Part shown: positions 32,095-41,354 of the stretch, piece after piece
Position numbering within the stretch: the first letter of the stretch is position 1
Layout of the letters: every line of letters starts with the position of its first letter
Source of the DNA: Nematostella vectensis
Lineage: Eukaryota; Cnidaria; Anthozoa; Actiniaria; Edwardsiidae
Direction of reading: 5' to 3'
Assembly: GCF_932526225.1 (NCBI RefSeq)
Contig: NC_064041.1
Coordinates: 10,646,813 to 10,710,812, forward strand
Length of the DNA: 64,000 nt
Position numbers and translations under genes: made by a program
Notes under the pieces: generated by a model
What the model was told of the DNA's origin: nothing
The model's input: the letters and a program-made list of their open reading frames with translations, nothing else
Databases searched by the model: none

Positions 32095-33965
32095 ATCGAT
32101 TTGATAGAGTATTTTCGTTGCTTATTGCCATGCGCATGAAGCTCTGAGTGGCGCAGATGGACAATCGACTGGGTTTATAAAGCTTGATATCACACTTAGT
32201 TACTTCTACAAGAGCTGTGATTGGTCCGCACCCAAGATGTATTGTTAAAATGCGTATAGACCAAATAGACAGGACAAATAAGACTCATGACAGTAAATAG
32301 TAACATTAATGCAGATATTATAACGTTTATTATCATTGCACATATATTGTAGCCGAGATGGATAAAGAACTAATACATGGTATTAATGACGTTTTCGTCC
32401 CGTGTAGATTCTACTGCACTTAAAATGTATTATAGGTGAATGTACTAAGAAATGTGACTAGAGCGCGCTCCGCCAGCTTTTAGTGGAAAATAAAAACACC
32501 AAAAAACAACTTATACAGCGCTTAGGATTCAACCAGAATGTTTCTTTGTCAGACAGGGATTACTTTCAGTGAAATATTTTTCGGGCGGTCGTTTGTAATG
32601 GACGAAGCCATTTCCGTGTTTGTTTTAGCTTGAATTTGCCACCCAAAAGGTCACGTGATTCCTTAGTGTAAGTAGCCTATGTAGGTGATGCCGATGTTTG
32701 AGGAAATGGCTTGTTATTATGTATGAGTTGTATCTAGCTGACGGCAGGCAGTGTGACGAAGTAATATGAACACAATTATTGTATATCATCAGAACAAACA
32801 TATATATTTTCATATTTGTGGATTATCTTGCGATACTTCTTTGACTCTTTTTCTATTCTACATATGAGCATATCTGAGTGGTAATTTTGTGCAGACCCTG
32901 ATTTAACACTAACATACGCGATCTTCCCTCAGACTTAAAAAAGGTACCTTTATTTAGAGGGGTTTTGCTTCTTCCGTTTTCTCTCCCTATCGTTAGGGTT
33001 TTCCTTCTCCTTTTTACTATTGAGGGGACTTCTGTGCCACTCGATCGTTGGATGGCTTCTACAAGGTTTGGTTCGCATGCGAGGTCTAGCGTGCCTCTAG
33101 GGGCAAAATGTAACGTACCTCTCGAGTTAGTAACATCCTAGTGATACATGGACAATTTAAGCCCATGTAAACACACCAAGTAGATATAACCCTACCCAAG
33201 TTTTATACGAAGGCTGTTTTTTATATTCAGTTCCCATTGAATAGGCTGAGCTAGTTCAGAATTACGTCAAACTCTCTTTCTCGATGAAAACTCTTCGTCG
33301 CACGTAGGCTGCAGGCTGCTTGCGACCTTAGAATCTGAAGACGAAATGCAATACATACTAACATGATTGTTTTGTTGTTGTTGCGTGCTGCACTGCGCAA
33401 TAGCAGACGCTTTATTTGTCTTTTGGCCGGTAGCATTATTTTCCACCACGATCCCGATTTGAAAATTCGGCGATAGATAGATAGATATGCATCAACAACT
33501 TATCATCACGTTAGGGCAGGTCACCGTTTATCTGTTTATAATGACCAGTAAGTGTATTTTCATGACAATATTGTATTATGCCAGGGATTACACACTTTCT
33601 TGATTCATATTATACATATCATATAGTCATGTTTGCAGCGAGTCATCTTTTGCATGTAAGCAAAGAGTAGCAAATTACATCGCTATAAGTAACTAAGACA
33701 TAGTTGGCTCTAAATTAATGAAGAAGTGAGCATTGCAACTAGAAAGTCTTGGATTTTCTCTTTGGGTCTTTCACTAAATCGCAAGAAACTGTGAAAAAAG
33801 GTGAGAAAATTAAGTAATGAACGTAATAAGGCCGAACCAATTCGAGATGATTTTTTTATGATTCATCGCTATATACGTAACACGATAAAAAAAGCTATTA
33901 AACCAGCGCAAGCCCGAAACTCCAACTGAAATAACTAGCAGTCATTGGCTAACTTTAAAGCCACG
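32095..33965. other. 3' flank of the factor B-like gene, intergenic
   Basis: There is no gene I can support. A possible polyadenylation signal AATAAA lies at 32489-32494. A diverged copy of the 5217-5387 MITE end occurs near 32620-32673 (GTGATTCCTTAGTGTAAGT). The rest is AT-rich single-copy-looking sequence. Confidence 0.5.
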
Positions 33966-34111
33966 TGCAAACTGCGCCAGCACCTGCCAGCATTGCTGAC
34001 TAACCTAAAGGACAATGGAAATGTCAAAATGGGAAATGGACTTTGTTTTGTCTTGTGGTCAGTGGAGCAAGAATTAGCCAGCAATGCTGGCAGGTGCTGG
34101 CGCAGTTTGCA
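33966..34111. mobile_element. 146-bp MITE with ~35-bp terminal inverted repeats
   Basis: The left end TGCAAACTGCGCCAGCACCT, continuing GCCAGCATTGCTG, is repeated inverted at the right end (ending GGCGCAGTTTGCA). The middle is non-coding. It lies just upstream of the first receptor gene. The superfamily is not identified. Confidence 0.8.
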
Positions 34112-34281
34112 TAGTTTTTTCGTTTAGGATGAAGATATTAACGGGGTTTCACAGTAAAGAGACTGATGACGCATACTTTAAGCATAAAAGCATGGGCCTT
34201 ATTTGTTGCAACTTTCTTTTTAAATCTTGTATTCAGCTATGACGAAAAAATAACTGCCCCATTTAACTTTCATGTTTTCAG

Positions 34282-35463
34282 AAACGAACTCATCAACATG
34301 CCTACAGCAGTTTTCTCACCGTTGCCATCCTGTCCATCATGGTGTCAATCACAGCAATTATCGCCAATAGTTTTCTCTTGATTGTTATCATCAAGAACCC
34401 ACTCCACTGCCTGCGCAAGCCGTCAAGTGGTTTGCTTGGCGCCCTGGCCTTGGCTGACCTATTAATAGCGCCATGTGCAACCACTCGGCTCGTATACGAT
34501 ACCTTAGAGAGCTACATTATTGGTTGTTACAAAGTGCCAGGAATAGGGTCCTACCAGATTACTTTAGGCGCATTCAGAATTTCATTTGAAGTCATGGTAG
34601 TGATCACCCTAACAATGGAGAGACTAATCGCGGTGCTATACCCTCTATTTCACAGAGTTCATGTGACGTTCAAGAGGTCAATCATATTTACAACATTAAT
34701 ACTAGCCTACTCTATTTTTTTCGCTTCTAATCAATTCGCGAATATCACACCATCAGCGTACAACATGGCGGACATCTTACTGCACCACTTGTTGCCATTG
34801 GTTACCGTTCCACTGGCCTACGCTTTGATCCATCGCAGGCTCACAAAGAGGAAAACGGTTCTCAAGATAAACAAGAATTTCGAGCTAACACCACACGCAG
34901 ACAGGCGGCTTATCAACACAGTCAGTATCATTGGGCTGATCATGTCAATCACGATGTTACCTTACTTGGTGATTATAGTGCTGATGTCCTACTGTGGTTC
35001 GTGTAACGCAGAAAAATTAATCAGTGCTCTCTTCGTATCAATATTAATGTTCCATATGAACTCTGTGATACACCCATTTCTGTACGGATGGAGTCTGCGG
35101 CAGTACCGTGATGCATTCTGGGCAATATTTGCACCTCGTCGACTGCGCAACCTGAAAATAATAGGGTTACGAATAGGTCGTAAGTCAAAAATGCAAGCCG
35201 CTACGGAAGTAGCAGCAGCTCCAAAACAAGACAGTTTAACCACTGGAAATTTGGACAGCTCCAACGTACAGATTTTGGACAGGTCGACCACTCAAAAACC
35301 GGATTGCTTGTCCACTAAAATCCCGGACAGCTCAACCGCAAAAAATTCGGACAGCACAACCACTCAAAAACCGGATTGCTTTACCTGTAGGAACGCAGGC
35401 AGCTCTATCCGCGAACATAACCTAGAAAAACTTGATAAGTTAATAAGAATAGCAGGGAGCTAG
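34282..35463 (+). CDS. Rhodopsin-family GPCR, start disrupted by a 1-nt shift
   Basis: The longest frame from an ATG is 34339-35463 (374 residues) with seven hydrophobic segments, MERLIAVLYPLFH at the end of TM3 and HPFLYGW in TM7. An ATG at the beginning of TM1 is missing from this frame. The paralogue at 45632 starts at an ATG whose counterpart here (34297) is one base out of frame, so TM1 begins in a different frame. Either the first half of TM1 is lost (start 34339), an unseen upstream exon supplies the start (AG at 34280-34281), or the gene is decaying. The cytoplasmic tail carries DSSTAKNSDSTTTQKPDC-like repeats. The ligand is unknown. Confidence 0.7.
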   Translation, partial: KRTHQHAYSSFLTVAILSIMVSITAIIANSFLLIVIIKNPLHCLRKPSSGLLGALALADLLIAPCATTRLVYDTLESYIIGCYKVPGIGSYQITLGAFRISFEVMVVITLTMERLIAVLYPLFHRVHVTFKRSIIFTTLILAYSIFFASNQFANITPSAYNMADILLHHLLPLVTVPLAYALIHRRLTKRKTVLKINKNFELTPHADRRLINTVSIIGLIMSITMLPYLVIIVLMSYCGSCNAEKLISALFVSILMFHMNSVIHPFLYGWSLRQYRDAFWAIFAPRRLRNLKIIGLRIGRKSKMQAATEVAAAPKQDSLTTGNLDSSNVQILDRSTTQKPDCLSTKIPDSSTAKNSDSTTTQKPDCFTCRNAGSSIREHNLEKLDKLIRIAGS

Positions 35464-37464
35464 TCCTCAGCTTTCACAATGATACACTGGTTGATGAGGC
35501 AGAAAACAAAACAAGGATATCTAAACCTCTTAAATGAGATGAGCACCATCAGATATTATATCTGATGCGACATAAACCTCTTTGTTATCTACTTACGTAC
35601 GCATGGCGAAACTTTTAGATTGTCCAATTCATTTTACTCTTAGGAGGGAATATTGCAGACGTAAAGTCTGTTTAGAAAAGGAATTGTTGCCATTAGTTAT
35701 GGGCTGACAGCATTTTCATGTAAATCGCCTGGATACGGTTTATTGTCTTTATCCGAGAAGACGAGAGACTCGCAGGATATTAACAATCCTAAGTGGACTT
35801 ACCTTGGATCCTATATAGGTTACTTGCGATAAGAGGGCATGTGCTAACTTTTTGGGTGGAAAATTCAAGCGACAATAAACACAGTTAGTAATAGCATGAT
35901 CACCTCGGATTCTTTTGTTTTCTGAGGGACGATTACTAACGAAATTCCCTCGAAAACAATAGATGGTTCTAAATTTTCCTCATGCATTAATAATGAGGGT
36001 AATTTATAAAAAGACAAAAGAATCTTGTCTTCTAAATTTTCCTCTATATCAGTGCATGAGAGAAATTTAGAACCAAAATGCTTGTCTTCTAGTTTCCACC
36101 AGGGGAACAGATAAAAGGCAGCTTCCTGATAAGCGTAGGAATAGGCCTTGTAACAAAGGAACAGAGTATTTGATCTCGTGATACCTAAACAACGTTAGAC
36201 TAGATCCATGTGGGATGATTTTGATTGCTGTACGCATGCGTGCTAATGATGTCAAAGAACTGGACTGTAGATATGTAGAGCATATATGTAAGATATGTAA
36301 CAACTACGTTTGATTTGATAATTGTTTGTGAAAATGTGGTGGTCTCTAGAGGGATAAAAAGAACAAGGCGTATGCAATGCCCTGATCCATTGAACCGTGT
36401 TCGCTCATCCAACCTAATATTTCTTGTAGTTGCCAGTTTATTTCCTCGGTGATCATAGTGTTACAAAGTTATAGCATGGCATCCGGGGAATTTAGTGATT
36501 AAATGTCCCCGCAACCCCTCCACTTAGACAGCAGACTATCTTGTAGAAAACATGTGGGCCATGATGTAAAAAAAAATACATGTCAACCTGTTAGGGATTC
36601 TCGTCGTATTTTTTAGGGGTCAAAATCGGGCCTCGTGCATTTTTAGGGGGTGTCCGAGAAAAAATATTCTTTTCTCTTAGAAATAGTATTTTTAGAGCTT
36701 CTGGGGTATTTTTAGGGTAGCAATTTAAGTATGTTGATTGGAAAACTCCAGAAACATTAAGAAATGTGTTGAAAGACAGCTCCAGGATGAATGAAATTTA
36801 TTTGTCTGGAAACTGCGCGCTGGGGGAGATTTTCCGGGAAAAATCTGCCGAGAAATTCTTACGCTTGATATTTTCTGTAGACAAAAGGTTCATTGTCCTT
36901 GGGTTTCTTCGTATTCATTTTATGATATATTGATAACTTCAAATGCCATTTGTACGTTTCTGATACGTGCTGATTGTTCAGTTTCACAACCTTTAAAGCC
37001 ATCTGTGTAAATCAGACCAATTTTATGTGTAAATCAGACCAATTTCTAGTTTCTGAAAAACAGGCTTTTATGAAAAGAACCGACCCCTTGTTTATATTTC
37101 TATAATTTGATTAAATACCTAGCGTTATAGTTTCAATGTTCAGAAAGCAGACGCGTATTGCAGCTCTGCTCTGTAAGTTATTTCAGCCTTTAAAGACAAA
37201 GGTTTTAGAATAAAAATAGATTGAAATAATTCCTAGTGTGAGCGTGTTTCACAGATGGTACTTATTTCTTCTGCATAAAATTGGCTTTTTGAATTGTCTA
37301 ACAAATCACCAGCAGTGCAATTTAATTCGCGAGAATGATGGCCAATAAGAAGTAGCACCGATGTTGACAGTAATATCCAAAGCGAATATACATTGCGCTA
37401 ATTGCCTCACATTCGTTTAAGAAGCTTATTTCCGCCTTCAGTAGAATCGGTTGCAGGACTAGAA
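35464..37464. other. Intergenic region before the receptor tandem
   Basis: It holds a MITE-family end at about 35822 (ACTTGCGATAAGAG), matching 5217 and 32673. A ~110-bp imperfect inverted repeat lies at 35963-36074 (GGTTCTAAATTTTCCTCATG). From about 36745 the upstream part of receptor duplication unit 1 begins. No gene is seen. Confidence 0.5.
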
Positions 37465-38535
37465 ATGAATATGTCTTCTTCTGATGAACGGTTTAACGCC
37501 CTTCAAGAGAACTCTTTGTCAAGGGGAACGGCTCGCGTCGTCATTGAGTCTCTGGTGGTCATCATACTTTGCCTGATAGGGCTGATTGGTAACATTCTCG
37601 TCCTGCGGATCGTAAAGAACAAGAGAAGTGAGGGCAAAATGATATATTTATTTATCGGAGCATTAGCTCTTACGGACGTGTCGCTACTCGCTACCTACCC
37701 ATTTTTTGCATTCCCAGTGATGGTGCTTGGAAAATGGCCATTTTCTGATTTTGTCTGCCAGTCTTACGGCTTCTGCATTTTATTCCTCGTCAGTGCATCT
37801 CTGCTTCTAATGGCACTCACTGCCATCAATAGATATTTCCAAGTCGTGCGCACGAAATATTATCGACGGTTGTTCACGCCATCGCGTACAAAGTTCTTTA
37901 TTGGTGTAGCATTGGTGTTGGCTTGTATTGTGCCGGTCCCGTATCTCGCTAGCGGGGAGAAATACATTTTCATTCCTGGAAAAAACTATTGTTTCCAAAA
38001 ACCAAACACAAAAATAGCTTCAATGTGCGTGTACTTGAATGGTAGTTGTGTGATGCTTGTTTTAACCGCGTGCTATATTAAGATTTTTAAAACCATTCGC
38101 AATCACCAAGCCAGAGTCACCTCCATTCAGCAAAACACCGATTCTATCTCCGGACCAAGCGTCCAAGACATCAAAGTGACGAGAACATTGTTTCTCACTG
38201 TAATGGGATTTGTTTTTTGTTGGACACCAGTTATAGTTATAGATATAATCGACATGACTCGGGGTCTGTTCTCCTTGCCTCGGGAACTTTACTACTTACA
38301 TTCCTTTATGGGAACACTTTCTTCTGTTATCAATCCTTTTATATACGGTGTTATGAATCCCATGTTCCGAGAGGAATACAAGAAGATTCTGAGAACGCCA
38401 TGTGCTGGTCGGAATGCAGAGGTGGAACATATTAATCCGGTGATAAGTAGTGCAGCTCCTGGCTGTACTACAGAAGTTGGGCCTGAAGGGGCGGTAAAAA
38501 CAGCAACAGCTCACTGCCCAGGATATAGAGGTTAA
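37465..38535 (+). CDS. Rhodopsin-family GPCR, melatonin-receptor-like, tandem copy 1
   Basis: The start at 37465 (MNMSSSDERF) is preferred over 37402, whose extra 21 residues are not signal-like. 356 residues, intronless, seven TM segments. TM1 has IGNILVL. The end of TM3 is INRYFQVV, with NRY in place of DRY as in melatonin receptors. TM6 has FCWTPVIVIDI and TM7 NPFIYGVMNPMF. An N-glycosylation site (NMS) is at the N terminus. In TM3 and the second extracellular loop, C(QSYGF) and NYCF can form the usual disulfide. The subtype is by motif only; cnidarian receptors of this kind are mostly orphans. About 90 percent identical by eye to the copy at 40287. Confidence 0.85.
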   Translation: MNMSSSDERFNALQENSLSRGTARVVIESLVVIILCLIGLIGNILVLRIVKNKRSEGKMIYLFIGALALTDVSLLATYPFFAFPVMVLGKWPFSDFVCQSYGFCILFLVSASLLLMALTAINRYFQVVRTKYYRRLFTPSRTKFFIGVALVLACIVPVPYLASGEKYIFIPGKNYCFQKPNTKIASMCVYLNGSCVMLVLTACYIKIFKTIRNHQARVTSIQQNTDSISGPSVQDIKVTRTLFLTVMGFVFCWTPVIVIDIIDMTRGLFSLPRELYYLHSFMGTLSSVINPFIYGVMNPMFREEYKKILRTPCAGRNAEVEHINPVISSAAPGCTTEVGPEGAVKTATAHCPGYRG

Positions 38536-38614
38536 ACAAATGGGCCCAATACAAAGACCATGAACATCTGGTTGGAATAGAGAGGTTGAACACATATAGC
38601 TAGTATACCGCCAG

Positions 38615-39355
38615 ATAACCGCCAAATTACGCCAGAAACAATAAGAAATATGTTGAACATTAACAGCTCACCAACAAATAAAATATATTTGTCTTGTAGG
38701 TGCGCGTTGGTGGAAATTTTCCGGGGGAAATTTGGCGGGAAATTAGTGTGTGCACTATTTACTGTACACAATACTTTAACTGTCCTTGATCATCTTCATA
38801 TTCATTTTAGCTGTTGATATCTTCCAATTTGTGTACGTTACTGATACTTGACTTAAAACCATCTGTGTAAATGCCAATCATGCAGAAAAATATCTAGTTT
38901 CGGGAACAGGTTTTGATGATACAAACTGTCCCCTTGGTTATATTTCTATAATTTGATTAAATGCTTTGCGTTATAGTTTTAATGTTCAGAAAGCCGAAGT
39001 GTATTGCAGCTCTGCTCTGTGAGTTATTTCAGCCCTTAAAGACAAAGGTTTTAGAATAAAAATGAGATTGAAATAATTCCTAGTGTGAGCGTGTTTCACA
39101 GATGGTACTTATTTCTTCTGCATAAAATTGGCATTTTGAATTGTGTAACAAATCACCAGCAATACAATTTAATTCGCGAGAATGATGGCCAATAAGAAGT
39201 AGCACCGATGTTGACAGTAATATCCAAAGCGAATATACATTGTGCTAATTGCCTCACATTCGTGCTAGAAACGCTCATTTTTGCCCTCAGTAGAAACGGT
39301 TGCAGGACTTGAAATGAATATGTCTTCTTCTGATGAACGGTTAAACGCCCTTAGA
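38615..39355 (+). pseudogene. Truncated duplicate of the melatonin-like receptor unit
   Basis: The upstream region matches those of both full copies (for example TAATTCCTAGTGTGAGCGTG near 39070). An ATG at 39314 opens the same first ~14 codons. The coding sequence then breaks after GCCCTT into TTAGAAATAGTATTT, a sequence otherwise found before each unit (compare 36677). So a promoter and start remain but the receptor body has been deleted. Confidence 0.75.
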
Positions 39356-40286
39356 AATAGTATTTTCTTAGGGCTTCTGAGGTATTTTTTAGGGTAGCGA
39401 TTTTTGGTCGGGTAGATATTTTTAGGGGTATTTTCTAATTTCCGACGAGCATCCCTTTTATCCTGAAGAACCACTCTCTCCCTCCCAGTCATGATCACAT
39501 CTTTCGTCTACTGTAACCTAGATATCAAATAGCCTGCGGAGGGCACTGTGCAGTCGACTCAACATTTAAGTGTGTTGATTGAAAAACTCCAGAAACATTA
39601 AAAAATATGTTGAACAATAACAGCTCCAGGATAAATTAAATCTATTTGTCTGGTAACTGCGCGTTGGTGGAGATTTTCCGGGAAAATTTTGGCGGGAAAA
39701 TCTTGCGCGCGGTATTTCCTGTAGGCAAAAGGTTCATTGTGGTCCTCGAGCTTCTTCGTATTCATTTATATATAGATAACTTCAACTGCCATGAGTGTAC
39801 GTTTGTGATGCGTGCTGATTGTACAGTTTCATAACCTGAAAAACCTGTAAAGTGTAAATGTCACTCATGCAGACCAATTTCTAGTTTCGGGAAAACAGGC
39901 TTTTATGAAAAGAACCGTCTCTTTATACATATGTTCGTCATTTGACTCAATGCTTTGCGTTATAGCTTTAATGTTCAGATAAGAAACACGCAATGCAACT
40001 CTGCTCTGTGAGTTATCAAGCTTTAAGAATGAAAAATATAGATTGAAATAATTCCTAGTGTGAGCGTGTTTCACAGATGGTACTTATTTCTTCTGCATAA
40101 AATTGGCTTTTCGAATTGTCTAACAAATCACCAGCAGTGCAATTTAATTCGCGAGAATGATGGCCAATAAGAAGTAGCACCGATGTTGACAGTAATATCC
40201 AAAGTGAATAAACATTGCGCTAATTGCCTCACATTCGTTTAAGAAGCTTATTTCCGCCTTCAGTAGAATCGGTTGCAGGACTAGAA

Positions 40287-41354
40287 ATGATTATGTCTTC
40301 TTCTGATGAACGGTTTAACGCCCTTCAAGAGAACTCTTTGTCAAGGGGAACGGCTCGCGTCGTCATTGAAACTCTGGTGGTCATCATACTTTGCCTGGTA
40401 GGGCTGATTGGTAACATTCTCGTCCTGCGGATCGTAAAGAACAAGAGAAGTGAGGGCAAAATGATATACTTATTTATCGGTGCATTAGCTGTTACGGACC
40501 TGTCGCTACTCGCTACCCACCCATTTTTGGCATTTCCAGTGGCGGTGGTTGGAAAATGGCCATTTTCTGACTTTTTCTGCCAGTTTAAAGGCTTCTTCTT
40601 CTCATGCCTCGTCAGTGCATCTCTGCTTCTCATGACACTCACCGCCATCAATAGGTATTTCCAAGTCGTGCGAACAAGCTATTATCGATGGTTGTTCACG
40701 CCATCGCGAACAAAGATCCTTATTTGTGCAGCGTTGGTGTTGGCTTGTATTGTGCCGGTCCCGTATCTCGCTAGCGGAGAGAAATACATTTTCGTTCCCG
40801 GAAAAAACTATTGTTTTCAAAAACCAAACTTAAAAGTAGCCTCACTGTGCGTGTACTTGAATTGTAGTTGTTCGATGCTTGTTTTAACGGTGTGCTATAT
40901 CAAAATTTTTAAAGCCATTCGCAATCACCAAGCCAGAGTTACCGCCATTCAGCAAAATACCAATTCCATCTCCGGACCAAGCGTCCAAGACATCAAAGTG
41001 ACTAGAACTCTGTTTCTAACTGTAATGGGATTTATTTGTTGTTGGACACCAATTATAGTTATAGATATAATCGACATGACTCGGGGTCTGTTCTCCTTGC
41101 CTCGGGAACTTTACTTCTTATATTCCGTCCTGGGAGCACTTTCTTCTGTTATTAATCCTTTTATATACGGTGTTATGAATCCCATGTTCCGAGAGGAATA
41201 CAAGAAGATTCTGAGAATGCCATGTGCTGGTCGGAATGCAGAGGTGGGACACATAAATCCGCCAATAAGAAGTGCAGCTCCTGGTCGAAATATTGAGGCT
41301 CTCCACGACGTAGAGACAACACAAAGAGCTCCTTTTCGTACTACAGAAGTTTAG
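40287..41354 (+). CDS. Rhodopsin-family GPCR, melatonin-receptor-like, tandem copy 2
   Basis: 355 residues from MIMSSSDERF; 40224 is an alternative upstream start. It has the same architecture as copy 1: IGNILVL in TM1, INRYFQVV after TM3, CCWTPIIVIDI in TM6, NPFIYGVMNPMF in TM7. Differences cluster in TM2-TM3 (FLAFPVAVVGKWPFSDFFCQ and FKGFFFSCLV) and in the cytoplasmic tail, which is longer in unique sequence. This suggests divergence in ligand or G-protein coupling after a recent duplication. No introns. Confidence 0.85.
   Translation: MIMSSSDERFNALQENSLSRGTARVVIETLVVIILCLVGLIGNILVLRIVKNKRSEGKMIYLFIGALAVTDLSLLATHPFLAFPVAVVGKWPFSDFFCQFKGFFFSCLVSASLLLMTLTAINRYFQVVRTSYYRWLFTPSRTKILICAALVLACIVPVPYLASGEKYIFVPGKNYCFQKPNLKVASLCVYLNCSCSMLVLTVCYIKIFKAIRNHQARVTAIQQNTNSISGPSVQDIKVTRTLFLTVMGFICCWTPIIVIDIIDMTRGLFSLPRELYFLYSVLGALSSVINPFIYGVMNPMFREEYKKILRMPCAGRNAEVGHINPPIRSAAPGRNIEALHDVETTQRAPFRTTEV

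Noticed and set aside
29425-30491. A 349-codon Pro/Ser/Leu-rich ORF and antisense Arg/Glu/Gly-rich ORFs
   Set aside because: Low-complexity translation of the pyrimidine-rich intron 7; only 29422-29529 is coding.
1471-32094. Two separate genes (CCP/vWA and protease) either side of the Polinton
   Set aside because: The vWA domain is split exactly across the element and phases match, so one gene is the simpler reading; transcripts would decide.
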